Made by a program: the position numbers and the translations under genes. Of a stretch of DNA of 64,000 nucleotides, positions 1-9,872 are shown in pieces; within the stretch, counting starts at the first letter, position 1; each line of letters begins with the position of its first letter. The stretch spans positions 7,505 through 71,504 of the forward strand of contig DXZA01000050.1 in the NCBI GenBank assembly GCA_019415525.1. The letters run 5' to 3'. The DNA comes from Tyzzerella sp. (GTDB taxonomy: Bacteria > Bacillota > Clostridia > Lachnospirales > Anaerotignaceae). Under the pieces are notes generated by a model that was given only the letters and a program-made list of their open reading frames with translations, had not been told where the DNA came from and made no database searches.

Positions 1-2332
1 GCATCTCTTCAGTAGTTCTATAAAAAAGAGGTGGCTGATTATCAGCATCAGAAAAGCCTTCTGCTGCCATTATAATTTTTCTGAAAGCTGCATCTTCAGG
101 GTCAATAAAATGAACATCACAAGTAGCAACAACAGGTTTATTATACTTTTCACCAAGGTCAACTATTTTTTTATTCAAATCTATAATATCTATAACAGAA
201 TTTACAGCATCTATTTTATTTGAATTTATCATAAAGTTATTGTTATCAACAGGCTGTATTTCAAGATAATCATAGAAATTAACTATTTCAGCTATATATT
301 CATCAGGTTTATGGTCAAGTAATGCTCTATAAAGTTCTCCTGCCTCACAAGCACTACCAAGTATAAGACCATTTCTCATTTTAATAAGCTTACTCTTAGG
401 AATTCTAGGACGTTTAAAGAAATATTCAATATGAGAAAGTGACACAAGCTCATAAAGATTTCTAAGTCCTTCATAATTCTTTACAAGTATAATTGCATGA
501 TTTGGTTTAAGCTTTTTATAATTTACAGTACGACTTGAAAGAACATTTATATCATCAAGTGTTAAAACATTCTTTTCAACAAGCATATCCATAAATTTTA
601 TAAATATTTCGGCAGTAGCCTGTGCATCATTTACGGCTCTATGGTGTCCTTCAAGAGAAACTCCCATAGCTTCTGCAACTATATTAAGTTTATGTTTTTT
701 AAGTTCCGGTAAAAGAGTTCTTGAAAGCTCAACAGTATCAAGAACAGTATTATCTATTGGCTGCATATTAAGTACTTTTGCATTATATCTTATAAAACCA
801 ACGTCAAAACCTGCATTATGAGCAACAATAACGCTATCTTTACAAAACTCCATAAATTTTGGTAAAACTTCAGAAATTTCCGGTGCATCTTTTACCATAT
901 CATTTGTAATTCCTGTAAGCTTTGTTATTTCATCACTTATAGGCACTTTAGGGTTTACAAATGTACTGAATTTATCAACAATTTTACCATTTTCAATTTT
1001 TACAGCACCAATTTCTGTAATTTTATCTCTTTCTCTTGAAAGACCTGTTGTTTCAATATCGAAAACAACAAATTTATCATCAAGATTTTGACCTTTAGGG
1101 CAAGTTACAACACTTCCAAGGTCATCAATTAAATATGCCTCTACACCATAAATAACTTTAACACCTGCTTTTTTTGCAGCATCCATAGCATCTGGGAAAG
1201 CCTGTACAACACCATGGTCTGTTATTGCAATAGCTTTATGTCCCCATTTTCCTGCACGTTCAATATATTTCTTTACAGATGTTATACCGTCCATACTACT
1301 CATTTGTGTATGAAGATGAAGTTCAACTCTTTTTTCTTCTGCATTATCCATTCTTTCAGGTGGCTTTTCACCTATACATATACTTCTTGCCATCATATTA
1401 ATTTCTTTTGCATATTTATCAAACTGAACTTCACCATATACTTTAAGATAAGAATTATTTTTTACATATGTACTTAATTCCTTATCAAAAGCACTTTTTG
1501 ATACAAAGAATTTTACTGTTGTAGAGTCGGAAAAGTCAGTAATATCAAATGATACAATATATTTATCACCTTTTATTTCACGCTTATCTACATTAAATAC
1601 ATAGCCTTCTATTATTGCCTTTTCCCCTTCTATTTTAGAATTTATTATTTTTATAGGTTTTTCTGTTATTTCTTTACCTATAATTATACCATTCTTAACT
1701 TTTTCAGAAGCAGCCTCAACTTTTTCTTCAATTTTGGCAGTTTCGGCTTTTTCCTGATTTTCCATAACCAAGCTAATAATATCTTGTTCTTTTGTTTCTA
1801 TTTCTCTATAAAAACACTCTTTCTCTGCCTCCGTAAGAGTAGAACTTTTAAAGAAAACCTTTATATCAATATTATTTTGCTCTTTAAGTTTCTTCTCAAT
1901 TTTCTTATCTATACCCTTTTTAAACATATAATAAGAACCGTTGTTTTTTACTTTTATAAAAAGTTTATTTTCTTCAAGTTCCCAAGTAGCATCTTTTATA
2001 ATACCTTTACAAACAGGGCTTTCTTCAGAAACAGCATATACAATATTATCCCAACAACTTTTTATTATATCCGATTTAGAAATATTGTTATCAACATCAA
2101 ATGAAACCACAGTAATAATATCTTTTACACTTGGCAACTGTTTTATAAGCTCATCTTTAAATACATCAACAGCTTTTTCATCTATAATATGGTCAATAAC
2201 CATTTTTATTTCCATAACTTTTTCACGTTTATAAATTTGGATACCATTAATAACAGCTGTATCAAAAGTTTCTTTTGTATTATTTGAAAGAGATAATTTT
2301 TCAAAAACTGTATTAAATTTTTTAGCAGTCAT
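1..2332 (-). CDS. polC: DNA polymerase III PolC, N-terminal part (cut by window edge)
   Basis: First 777 codons of PolC, the Gram-positive replicative polymerase with its own proofreading exonuclease; the polymerase core lies beyond the left edge. An N-terminal OB-like region is followed by the PHP domain, opening with HLHTQMSSMDG near residue 337. As is diagnostic for PolC, the PHP domain is interrupted by a DEDD exonuclease: FDIETTGL near 422, then AHNAGFDVGFI and HHRAVNDAQAT. PHP sequence then resumes (VATCDVHFIDPED). The ATG has AAGGTG just upstream and lies 13 nt after ispG, so polC is the last visible gene of the pyrH-to-polC run. Confidence 0.96.
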   Translation of the reverse strand, partial: MTAKKFNTVFEKLSLSNNTKETFDTAVINGIQIYKREKVMEIKMVIDHIIDEKAVDVFKDELIKQLPSVKDIITVVSFDVDNNISKSDIIKSCWDNIVYAVSEESPVCKGIIKDATWELEENKLFIKVKNNGSYYMFKKGIDKKIEKKLKEQNNIDIKVFFKSSTLTEAEKECFYREIETKEQDIISLVMENQEKAETAKIEEKVEAASEKVKNGIIIGKEITEKPIKIINSKIEGEKAIIEGYVFNVDKREIKGDKYIVSFDITDFSDSTTVKFFVSKSAFDKELSTYVKNNSYLKVYGEVQFDKYAKEINMMARSICIGEKPPERMDNAEEKRVELHLHTQMSSMDGITSVKKYIERAGKWGHKAIAITDHGVVQAFPDAMDAAKKAGVKVIYGVEAYLIDDLGSVVTCPKGQNLDDKFVVFDIETTGLSRERDKITEIGAVKIENGKIVDKFSTFVNPKVPISDEITKLTGITNDMVKDAPEISEVLPKFMEFCKDSVIVAHNAGFDVGFIRYNAKVLNMQPIDNTVLDTVELSRTLLPELKKHKLNIVAEAMGVSLEGHHRAVNDAQATAEIFIKFMDMLVEKNVLTLDDINVLSSRTVNYKKLKPNHAIILVKNYEGLRNLYELVSLSHIEYFFKRPRIPKSKLIKMRNGLILGSACEAGELYRALLDHKPDEYIAEIVNFYDYLEIQPVDNNNFMINSNKIDAVNSVIDIIDLNKKIVDLGEKYNKPVVATCDVHFIDPEDAAFRKIIMAAEGFSDADNQPPLFYRTTEEM

Positions 2333-2345
2333 AAAATATCACCTT

Positions 2346-3404
2346 TTAAAGTTTTTCTATTTCTTTCATAAGTTCAGAAACAAGCATATTTTCGGGAACT
2401 TTTCTAAGTATTTCACCTTTTTTAAATATAAGCCCCTCGCCTTTACCACCGGCAATTCCAATATCTGCTTCTTTAGCTTCTCCTGGGCCATTTACAACAC
2501 AACCCATAACAGCAACTTTTATATTTTTATCTATATTTTTACATTTCTGTTCAACTTCTTTTGCTATTGATATTAAATCTATTTGAGTTCTGCCACAAGT
2601 AGGACAAGAAACAAAGTCAACTCCAAATTTTCTAAGTTCAAGACTTTTTAAAATTTCTTTTGCTGAATATATTTCTTCAACAGGGTCGCCAGTAAGAGAA
2701 ACTCGTATAGTATCACCTATGCCCTTTGAAAGTATAGAACCAATACCAACAGCAGATTTTACAGTTCCAGACCATACAGTTCCTGCCTCTGTTATTCCAA
2801 CATGTAGAGGATATGGTATTTCATCAGAAAGTATTGAATAGGCTTCAATACTAAAAGGTACACTTGAGGCTTTTATAGAAACAACTATATCTTCAAAATT
2901 GTATTTTTCCAATATTCTTACATGATTTAAAGCACTTTCAACAAGACCTTTTGGAGTAACACCATTATATTTTTCAACAAGATATTTTTCCAAAGAACCA
3001 CTATTTACACCAATTCTAATTGGAATATTTCTTTCTTTTGCCATTGTAACAACCTGTTTTATTCTGTCTTCATGACCTATATTTCCAGGGTTTATTCTTA
3101 TTTTATCAATGCCACCTTCCATACATTTAAGAGCAAGTCTATAATCAAAATGTATATCAGCAACAAGAGGAATATGAATTTGTTTTTTAATACTATTTAT
3201 ACATTCTGCTGCTTCCATATCCAAAACAGCAACTCTTATTATTTCACAACCTGCTTCTTCAAGTTTAAGTATCTGATTTACAGTAGCTTTAACATATCTT
3301 GTATCTGTATTACACATTGACTGAATTGCAACAGGATTATTTCCACCTATTTTAACTCCACCTATTTTAACTTCTTTTGTCAAATTTCTTTTTATAAAAT
3401 CCAT
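2346..3404 (-). CDS. ispG: 4-hydroxy-3-methylbut-2-enyl-diphosphate synthase
   Basis: IspG (GcpE) is the [4Fe-4S] enzyme of the MEP isoprenoid pathway that reductively converts MEcPP to HMBPP. The 352-residue length is typical of the short bacterial form. The N-terminal TIM-barrel part is recognisable (VAIQSMCNTDTR, VADIHFDYRLAL, RINPGNIG). The C-terminal cluster cysteines are in CPTCGR (about 265) and CVVNGPGE (about 302). GGAGG lies 10 nt before the ATG. It sits between rseP and polC; dxr, two genes upstream, supplies an earlier step of the same pathway. Confidence 0.96.
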   Translation of the reverse strand: MDFIKRNLTKEVKIGGVKIGGNNPVAIQSMCNTDTRYVKATVNQILKLEEAGCEIIRVAVLDMEAAECINSIKKQIHIPLVADIHFDYRLALKCMEGGIDKIRINPGNIGHEDRIKQVVTMAKERNIPIRIGVNSGSLEKYLVEKYNGVTPKGLVESALNHVRILEKYNFEDIVVSIKASSVPFSIEAYSILSDEIPYPLHVGITEAGTVWSGTVKSAVGIGSILSKGIGDTIRVSLTGDPVEEIYSAKEILKSLELRKFGVDFVSCPTCGRTQIDLISIAKEVEQKCKNIDKNIKVAVMGCVVNGPGEAKEADIGIAGGKGEGLIFKKGEILRKVPENMLVSELMKEIEKL

Positions 3405-3430
3405 AAATATATTACCTCCACACTCAAAAA

Positions 3431-3480
3431 AAGGCTAAAAACAGTCTGAACCTCTTTTGAAATCCAGACTGTCTTTTTTT
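3431..3480 (-). terminator. Intrinsic terminator between rseP and ispG
   Basis: Inverted repeat ACAGTCTG (3441-3448) / CAGACTGT (3465-3472). On the minus strand it is followed by TTTTTAGCC and a run of seven T. It lies inside the otherwise co-directional cluster, so it probably lowers rather than abolishes read-through into ispG-polC. Confidence 0.6.
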
Positions 3481-3501
3481 GCAATATAATAATGTTTAGT
3501 C

Positions 3502-4599
3502 TTAGCTCAAAAATATTCTTGCAATATCATTATAAGCTATAAAGACCATAAAAGCCATAAGGAATGCAAAACCAATAAAATGTATCATTCCTTCTTTATC
3601 AGGGTCAAGAGGCTTACCTCTTATAGCCTCAACTATAAGGAAAACAAGCCTTCCTCCGTCCATAGCTGGTATAGGGAATAAATTTAATGCTCCAAGATTT
3701 GCACTTAAAAGAGCTGCAATATAAGAAATATTGGATATTGCTGCACCTATACTGTATTTTATACCTTGTTCATATGACTCGCCTACAACTTCAATAATAC
3801 CAATAGGCCCTGCAACTTCGTCCATAGATACATTAAATGTAAAAAGTCGTACAAAACCTGTTACTGTTGAACGAATATAGAAAAACATAGTATTAAAACC
3901 TGTTTTTATAGTTTCAAACACAGTTGCTTTATCATATCCATCATATTCCTTATCAAAAAGACCTGTTTTTATAACAGGATTAAAGCCAATAATCCATCTA
4001 CCATCTGCACTTTGATAAGGTTTTACATCTAGTGTCATTTTTTCGCCATTTCTCTCAATTTCAACAGAAACTTCTTCACCTTGATTTTCAACCATAAACA
4101 TACTTAAATCTTCATAAACAAATATATGTGTATTATTAATTTTAAGTATTCTATCGCCTATCTGAAGACCTGCAGCTTGAGCACCTCCACCTTCCTCAAG
4201 ACCTGCAACAGTAGGAAGAGCAAAACCGGAATTTCCAACAAATCCTGTACATATTATAAAAGCAAGTACAAAGTTCATTAAAGGCCCTGCAACAATAACA
4301 GCCATTCTTTTCCAAACACTTTTACTATTAAATGCTCTTTCATCGGCAAGGTCTTCGTCCTCACCCATCATTCTACAAAAGCCTCCAAGAGGAAATGCAC
4401 GTATTGAATATACAGTTTCGCCTATTTTTTTAGAAACAACCATAGGCCCCATACCAACAGCAAATTCTTCAACAAATATTCCACTTTTTTTCGCTACGAT
4501 ATAGTGACCAAATTCATGTACTATTACAAGAATACTGAAAACAAGTATTGCTATAATAATAGGTACAATACTTGAAAAAAATTGTGCCAAACAACTCAC
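3502..4599 (-). CDS. rseP: RIP intramembrane zinc metalloprotease RseP
   Basis: Site-2 protease that cleaves membrane-bound anti-sigma factors and signal peptides inside the membrane. The zinc motif HEFGH is at residues 28-32 in the first membrane helix. A PDZ-like segment follows in mid-protein (AAGLQIGDRILKIN). The third zinc ligand is in the C-terminal motif NLFPIPAMDGGR. The 365-residue length matches Firmicute RasP/RseP. It is 21 nt downstream of dxr, the order usual in Firmicutes. The first residues (MSCLAQFF) are unusual, but no better start is visible. Confidence 0.94.
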   Translation of the reverse strand: MSCLAQFFSSIVPIIIAILVFSILVIVHEFGHYIVAKKSGIFVEEFAVGMGPMVVSKKIGETVYSIRAFPLGGFCRMMGEDEDLADERAFNSKSVWKRMAVIVAGPLMNFVLAFIICTGFVGNSGFALPTVAGLEEGGGAQAAGLQIGDRILKINNTHIFVYEDLSMFMVENQGEEVSVEIERNGEKMTLDVKPYQSADGRWIIGFNPVIKTGLFDKEYDGYDKATVFETIKTGFNTMFFYIRSTVTGFVRLFTFNVSMDEVAGPIGIIEVVGESYEQGIKYSIGAAISNISYIAALLSANLGALNLFPIPAMDGGRLVFLIVEAIRGKPLDPDKEGMIHFIGFAFLMAFMVFIAYNDIARIFLS

Positions 4600-4620
4600 C
4601 TCTTTAATAGATTGAATTTT

Positions 4621-5775
4621 TTATACTTTCTGATTATAAACAAATTCTCTTGCCCATTTATCAGCTAAAAGAACATCTTTTAAATCATAATCATATACAG
4701 GAGTATAGGAATTCATAGCTTTTTCTATTAATTCCGGTATCTGTAAAAATGAGATTTCTCTATTAAGAAATCTTTCAACAGCAATTTCATTTGCTCCATT
4801 TAAAACAGCCGGCATTGTACCACCTGTATTTATTGCATCAAAAGCAAGTTTTAAACATTTAAAAGTTTCCATATCAGGTTCTTCAAAAGTAAGATTATTA
4901 TGTTTTAAAATATCAAGTCTTGAGAAACCTAAATCAACTCTTTTTGGATATATAAAAGCATACTGTATAGGAAGTCGCATATCTGTTGGCCCAAGCTGTG
5001 CTATAACAGAGCCATCTTCAAATTCTACTGCTGAATGTACTATACTTTGTGGGTGCACAACAACCTGTACTTTATCTGCTGAAACATCAAAAAGTCTTAC
5101 AGCCTCTATAACTTCAAGACCTTTATTCATAAGTGTTGCAGAGTCTATTGTTATTTTTCTGCCCATAACCCAGTTAGGGTGTTTAAGTGCGTCTTCAACA
5201 GTTACATTTTCAAGTTCTTCTCTTTTTCTTCCTCTAAAACTTCCACCGGAAGCTGTAAGAAGTATTTTATATATATTATTATCCTGTTTTCCTTGTATAC
5301 ATTGGAAAATTGCAGAATGTTCACTATCCACAGGAAGAATTTTTATATTATTCTTTTCAGCTTCTTTCATAACAAGCTCACCTGCTGAAACAAGAGTTTC
5401 TTTGTTAGCAAGAGCTATATTTTTATGTGATTTTATAGCTTCCATAGTAGGCTCAAGACCTACATTACCAACAACAGATGTAAGAACAGTTTCAATATTA
5501 TCCATTGTTGCTGTTTTAATAAGTCCTTCCATACCACCAAGAACATTTATATTTTCACTTTTAAGACGTTTTTTTAATTCAAAAGCCTTATCTTCATCCA
5601 TAACAGCAACTATTTCCGGTTTAAACTCAAGTGCTTGTTTTTCAAGCAAATCAATATTATTATTTCCGGTTATACCATGTACTTTTATATTTTCACTACC
5701 TAAAGCTCTTACAACGTCAAGAGCCTGTGTTCCTATGGAACCGGTAGAGCCAAGTATAGAAATATTTTTTGCCAT
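4621..5775 (-). CDS. dxr: 1-deoxy-D-xylulose 5-phosphate reductoisomerase
   Basis: NADPH-dependent conversion of DXP to 2-C-methylerythritol 4-phosphate, the committed MEP-pathway step. The Rossmann start ISILGSTGSIGTQALDVV is at residues 5-22. Other family motifs are ALANKETLV, the metal-site region LPVDSEHSAIFQC, the flexible loop ASGGSFRG and LMNKGLEVIEA. The 384-residue length is normal. It lies between cdsA (23 nt upstream) and rseP. With ispG and uppS the cluster links isoprenoid precursor synthesis to undecaprenyl carrier lipid synthesis. Confidence 0.97.
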   Translation of the reverse strand: MAKNISILGSTGSIGTQALDVVRALGSENIKVHGITGNNNIDLLEKQALEFKPEIVAVMDEDKAFELKKRLKSENINVLGGMEGLIKTATMDNIETVLTSVVGNVGLEPTMEAIKSHKNIALANKETLVSAGELVMKEAEKNNIKILPVDSEHSAIFQCIQGKQDNNIYKILLTASGGSFRGRKREELENVTVEDALKHPNWVMGRKITIDSATLMNKGLEVIEAVRLFDVSADKVQVVVHPQSIVHSAVEFEDGSVIAQLGPTDMRLPIQYAFIYPKRVDLGFSRLDILKHNNLTFEEPDMETFKCLKLAFDAINTGGTMPAVLNGANEIAVERFLNREISFLQIPELIEKAMNSYTPVYDYDLKDVLLADKWAREFVYNQKV

Positions 5776-5798
5776 ACCTATTCACCTCACATAATACA

Positions 5799-6614
5799 TT
5801 ATTGTATCTTAGTTAATAGTAACATTAAATAATATACAACAGGAGCAGTAAGAAGCACACTATCAAAACGGTCTATAATTCCGCCATGTCCCGGTATAAG
5901 GTTACCAAAATCTTTTATACCTGTAAATCTTTTCATAGCAGATGCAGCAAGGTCACCAATCTGAGCAAGAACAGAACCTATTGCACCTGTAAGAACACAA
6001 AGAAGTATAGTGTTTACATTATCAAGCACAAAATAAGAGTCTATTACTGTACCATAAATAAGACCTATAATTGTAGCTGTAAGAATTCCACCAATAGAGC
6101 CTTCTATAGTTTTTTTAGGGCTTAATGAAGGAATAAGTTTGTGTTTACCTATCAAAACTCCTGTAAAATATGCACCTGTGTCACAACCCCAAGCACATAT
6201 AAATGAAAGCCATACAAAATATATACCGTAATGATATTCTCTTATAAGATATATGTGAGAAATTAAAAAGCATACATAGAAATATCCAAAAAAACTTATT
6301 ACTGCTTCTGTAATATTTGTATGGTTATGGAATATAACAGTATATATAAGTATAACAAGTATAAATAAAGATACGAATATATTAAATATATTGTTTACAT
6401 TTATTATTGTATTTATAAATAATACATAAGCTATAGCGAAAACATATCCAATCCACGCAACAGCTTTTTTATTTATAGAAAAAGCCTTATAAAATTCATG
6501 CATACCTATAAGAGAAGCTAAAAGAATAGCTATTTTAAGATATACTCCACCAGCAAAAACAACCCCAATAAGTACTGGAAGAAGTATAACGCTTGATATA
6601 ATTCTGACTAACAT
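5799..6614 (-). CDS. cdsA: Phosphatidate cytidylyltransferase
   Basis: CdsA makes CDP-diacylglycerol from phosphatidate and CTP, the precursor of anionic phospholipids. It is a polytopic membrane protein of 271 residues with several hydrophobic segments. The C-terminal CDS signature is present (SPKKTIEGSIGG, then KRFTGIKDFGNLIPGHGG and DRFDS, with the conserved Asp residues). It lies 18 nt after uppS and 23 nt before dxr, as in most Firmicutes. Confidence 0.95.
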   Translation of the reverse strand: MLVRIISSVILLPVLIGVVFAGGVYLKIAILLASLIGMHEFYKAFSINKKAVAWIGYVFAIAYVLFINTIINVNNIFNIFVSLFILVILIYTVIFHNHTNITEAVISFFGYFYVCFLISHIYLIREYHYGIYFVWLSFICAWGCDTGAYFTGVLIGKHKLIPSLSPKKTIEGSIGGILTATIIGLIYGTVIDSYFVLDNVNTILLCVLTGAIGSVLAQIGDLAASAMKRFTGIKDFGNLIPGHGGIIDRFDSVLLTAPVVYYLMLLLTKIQ

Positions 6615-6632
6615 AAAAACCCTCCGTTTATT

Positions 6633-7373
6633 TTATCTTCCACCAAACCTTCTATTTCTGTTTTGATAATTATAAACAGCCTCAACAAGGTCTGCCTCTT
6701 TAAAATCTGGCCATAATTTATCAGAAAAACAAAATTCAGAATATGCTATCTGCCAAAGAAGGAAATTGCTAAGTCTTTCCTCACCACTTGTTCTTATTAC
6801 AAGTTCAGGGTTCGGAATATCTGCTGTATCAAGATTTTTAGATATAACATCTTCATCTATATTATCAGCTGATAAAACTCCCATTTCAACATCTTTACAT
6901 ATTTTTTTAACACATCTTCTTATTTCATCACGACCACCATAGTTAAGAGCAATATGTAAATTTAAAGCATCTTTATCTTTAGTTGCTTCTTCAAGATTTT
7001 TGATACTTTCTTGAATATCAGGGGCAAGACGTGTAATATCACCTATTGCGTCCATTTTTACATTATCTTTTTTTGCTCTTTCAGTATATTTTTTAACATA
7101 ACTTCTTAAAAGGTCCATTATACCATCAATTTCTTCCTGTGACCTTTTCCAATTTTCTGTTGAAAAAGCATATACTGTAAGATGTTTAATACCTATTTTC
7201 TTTGCAGCATCTATAATACCTTCCAAAGCATCAGCACCGGCTTTATGACCGGCTTTTCTTGGTAAAAAGCGTTTTTTTGCCCATCTTCCGTTTCCGTCCA
7301 TTATTATTGCCACATGTTTAGGTATATTTTCACTATCAAGTACAATTTCTTCTTTTCCGTTAAAATATAACAT
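6633..7373 (-). CDS. uppS: Undecaprenyl diphosphate synthase (isoprenyl transferase)
   Basis: Cis-prenyltransferase that extends farnesyl-PP with isopentenyl-PP to undecaprenyl-PP, the lipid carrier for peptidoglycan and teichoic acids. The catalytic Asp is in AIIMDGNGRWAKKR. Other signatures are YAFSTENWKR, LNYGGRDEI and RTSGEERLSNFLLWQ, followed by YSEFCF. The 246-residue length is typical. The hairpin at 7393-7419 separates it from frr, so frr and uppS expression may differ. Confidence 0.97.
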   Translation of the reverse strand: MLYFNGKEEIVLDSENIPKHVAIIMDGNGRWAKKRFLPRKAGHKAGADALEGIIDAAKKIGIKHLTVYAFSTENWKRSQEEIDGIMDLLRSYVKKYTERAKKDNVKMDAIGDITRLAPDIQESIKNLEEATKDKDALNLHIALNYGGRDEIRRCVKKICKDVEMGVLSADNIDEDVISKNLDTADIPNPELVIRTSGEERLSNFLLWQIAYSEFCFSDKLWPDFKEADLVEAVYNYQNRNRRFGGR

Positions 7374-7392
7374 TTTTCACCCTCCGAGATTA

Positions 7393-7419
7393 AAAAAACA
7401 CCCCTCTAAAAAGAGGGGT
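7393..7419 (-). terminator. Intrinsic terminator between frr and uppS
   Basis: Stem ACCCCTCT (7400-7407) / AGAGGGGT (7412-7419). On the minus strand it is followed by GTTTTTTTA. It lies between two co-directional genes and is therefore probably partial. Confidence 0.65.
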
Positions 7420-7440
7420 AAAATTAACTGTATTTGTGTT

Positions 7441-7995
7441 TTATACAGAAAGAATGTCTTTGCATTTAGACTCAGTCTTTTTATCTATTTCAGCAACAAA
7501 TTTATCTGTTATTTTCTGAATTTTGTCTTCAAGAGTTTTTAACTGGTCTTCTGGAATTTCTTTATTTTTTTCCATCTTTTTAAAGGCATCAATAGCATCT
7601 CTTCTTATATTACGAATAGAAACTTTAGAGCTTTCTGCTTTTTTCTTAACATCTTTTGTAAGTTCTTTTCTTCTTTCTTCTGTAAGCTCTGGGAAAACAA
7701 GACGAATTACTTTACCGTCATTTGAAGGATTAATACCAATATCAGACATATTGATAGCTTTTTCGATTTCTTTTAAAAGAGATGTTTCCCAAGGCTGTAT
7801 CTGAATAAGTCTTGCTTCAGGTACAGTTATGTTTCCAACCTGATTAATAGGAGTTGGTGTTCCGTAATAATCAACTGTTATACGGTCAAGTACGTGTGGG
7901 TTTGCTCTACCGGCACGTATTGTATTAAATTCAGCATCAAGAGCTGCAAGTGTTTTTGTCATCTTTTCTTCGTAGATAGCAGTTTCGTTTGCCAT
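7441..7995 (-). CDS. frr: Ribosome recycling factor
   Basis: RRF, which splits post-termination ribosomes together with EF-G. The 184-residue length, helical N-terminus (FNTIRAGRANPHVLDRI), central YYGTPTPINQVGNI region and helix-rich C-terminus (PELTEERRKEL, VSIRNIRRDA) are all canonical. It is 39 nt downstream of pyrH. An AGGAGGAC-type ribosome site (complement of gtcctcct) precedes the ATG. Confidence 0.97.
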   Translation of the reverse strand: MANETAIYEEKMTKTLAALDAEFNTIRAGRANPHVLDRITVDYYGTPTPINQVGNITVPEARLIQIQPWETSLLKEIEKAINMSDIGINPSNDGKVIRLVFPELTEERRKELTKDVKKKAESSKVSIRNIRRDAIDAFKKMEKNKEIPEDQLKTLEDKIQKITDKFVAEIDKKTESKCKDILSV

Positions 7996-8034
7996 AAAAT
8001 AGTCCTCCTAAAAATAAAATTATTTTAAAATAGA

Positions 8035-8733
8035 TTAAACTGTAACAATAGTACCGATTTTTTCGCCTTTAACAGCACGCTGAATACTGTTTTCTTCATT
8101 AAGACCGAAAATAACAACCGGTATTTTCTGTTCAAAACATAAATTTGCAGCAGCCATATCAATTACTTTAAGATTATTTTTAATAATATCGTGGCAAGCT
8201 ATTTCTTCTATTTTCTTTGCATTTGGATTAACAGCAGGGTCGCTGTCATATACACCATCTATATTTTTTGCAAAGAAAAGTGCATCAGCCTCAAGCTCAG
8301 CACCTCTTAATGCTGTAATAGTATCAGTAGAGAAGAATGGGTGTCCAAGACCTCCCGCAAAAATAACAACTTTTCCTGAGTCAAGATGTGCCATAGCACT
8401 TTCTTTTGAGAACTGTTCTGTAACAGTACCTATTATTATAGGTGTCTGAACAACAGCTCCAACGCCTTCCTGTCTAAATGCATCAGCTACATAAATTGCA
8501 TTCATAACAGTAGCAAGCATACCAATTTGGTCAGCCTTTGTTCTGTCCATTTTTGAGTCTGCACTTCTTCCTCTCCAGAAGTTTCCTCCACCGATAACAA
8601 GGCAAACCTGAGTACCTTTTTCAACTATTTCTTTGATTTGTCCTACAAGCTTTTTAACAATCTTGTCATCAAAGTTATCAGTTTCTCCCGCTAATGCTTC
8701 TCCGCTTATTTTAAGAATAATTCTTTTATACAT
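8035..8733 (-). CDS. pyrH: Uridylate kinase
   Basis: Bacterial UMP kinase of the amino-acid-kinase fold, making UDP. The protein begins MYKRIILKISGEALAG; VIGGGNFWRGR, MLATVMNAI and TDTITALRGAELEADAL are further signatures. I place the start at 8733, not at the upstream in-frame ATG at 8766, because GGGAGG sits 8 nt before this ATG. The upstream extension (12 codons) has no counterpart in the family. The usual rpsB-tsf pair is not upstream; a divergent LysR gene is there instead. Confidence 0.96.
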   Translation of the reverse strand: MYKRIILKISGEALAGETDNFDDKIVKKLVGQIKEIVEKGTQVCLVIGGGNFWRGRSADSKMDRTKADQIGMLATVMNAIYVADAFRQEGVGAVVQTPIIIGTVTEQFSKESAMAHLDSGKVVIFAGGLGHPFFSTDTITALRGAELEADALFFAKNIDGVYDSDPAVNPNAKKIEEIACHDIIKNNLKVIDMAAANLCFEQKIPVVIFGLNEENSIQRAVKGEKIGTIVTV

Positions 8734-8999
8734 TACAGCAACCTCCCTTATATTATAATGTATCATAATACAGAAGCAAATACTATACTTATTTTAATAT
8801 TATTATAACCTATAATAATAAAACTGTAAAATATACATTTAAAATATATCAAAATTCACAATATATTTTATCGCCGCCGAAAATTATACCATAACCGACA
8901 AGCTTATTCAATAAAATTCAATATATTAAATATTTCTTTTTTCACTTTAAAATATGGTAAAATAATTTAAAATAAAAATATGTAAAGGAAAAAATAAAA
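8734..8999. other. Divergent intergenic region pyrH / LysR
   Basis: AT-rich, no gene. On the minus strand a plausible pyrH promoter is TTGCTT, 16 nt, TATAAT, ending very close to the ribosome site, so the leader would be short. On the plus side the LysR gene has AAAGGA 10 nt before its ATG. A small GC-richer patch (TCGCCGCCGAAAATTATACC, from about 8870) has no assigned role. Confidence 0.35.
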
Positions 9000-9872
9000 A
9001 TGGATACAAAAAGTATACGTTGTTTTTGTTGTGTTTACCAAGAAAAAAGTATAAATAAAGCAGCAAAACAGCTTTTCATTACACCGCAAGGATTAAGTAA
9101 AATTATAAATAATCTTGAAGAAGAAATAAATTCAAAACTTTTTGAGCGTTCTGCAAAAGGTGTTATACCAACAGAAACAGGAAAATATTTATATTCCAAC
9201 TGTAATGATATATTAAGAAAGCTAGAAGAAATTGAAATAGGTATTTTAAGGCTTACTGATACAGAAAAACAATTTTTAATAGGCTTTTCAGTAGGTGTAT
9301 TAAATATATTTTCATTTAAAAAAATATCGGAATTAAAAAATATATATTCTAATATTAAATGGGAAGAAAACTTAAATTCAGAAATTATTTCAAAAGTAAA
9401 AAAAGGTGAAATTGATTTAGGCATTATAATAGGCAATATATATTCCGAAGGAATAGAAAAAAAGGATTTATTTAATATATCACCAGATATAATAGTATAT
9501 AAAGGTCATAGATTTTATGAAAAAAGCTCAATAGATATTAAAGAATTGGAAAATGAACCTTTAATAACATTAAACGAAAACTTTTCATCTTATAACAATA
9601 TTATACAAAGATGTAATGATAACGGTTTTACACCTAATATTGTTGCAAAAACTATGGAAAGTAATCTTATATATCGTTTTGTAAGAGAAAAAAATGGTAT
9701 TGGTATTGATGTAAATATTCATAGAGATGATATCAAAACAGATAATATAAAAAGAATACCTATAGAAAATGGATTTTTATGGAATATATCTATAATATAT
9801 AAAAAAGAAAATATTCAAAATCCAATACTAGAGCAAATAATAAAATATATTGAAAACAGTATAAAAAAATAA
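9000..9872 (+). CDS. LysR-family transcriptional regulator
   Basis: LTTR activator/repressor of 290 residues. The N-terminal winged helix-turn-helix is clear (SINKAAKQLFITPQGLSKII, then LEEEINSKLFER and GVIPTETGKYL). A periplasmic-binding-protein-like effector domain follows. The AAGGAAAAAATAAAAATG start is convincing. It is co-directional with and 93 nt upstream of an old-yellow-enzyme reductase, so that enzyme is the likely target. The effector is unknown. Lys/Ile/Asn-rich composition matches the AT-rich background, so there is no sign of transfer. Confidence 0.9.
   Translation: MDTKSIRCFCCVYQEKSINKAAKQLFITPQGLSKIINNLEEEINSKLFERSAKGVIPTETGKYLYSNCNDILRKLEEIEIGILRLTDTEKQFLIGFSVGVLNIFSFKKISELKNIYSNIKWEENLNSEIISKVKKGEIDLGIIIGNIYSEGIEKKDLFNISPDIIVYKGHRFYEKSSIDIKELENEPLITLNENFSSYNNIIQRCNDNGFTPNIVAKTMESNLIYRFVREKNGIGIDVNIHRDDIKTDNIKRIPIENGFLWNISIIYKKENIQNPILEQIIKYIENSIKK

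Noticed and set aside
8733..8766. Upstream ATG for pyrH
   Set aside because: GGGAGG lies 8 nt before the downstream ATG (8733), and the family starts there.
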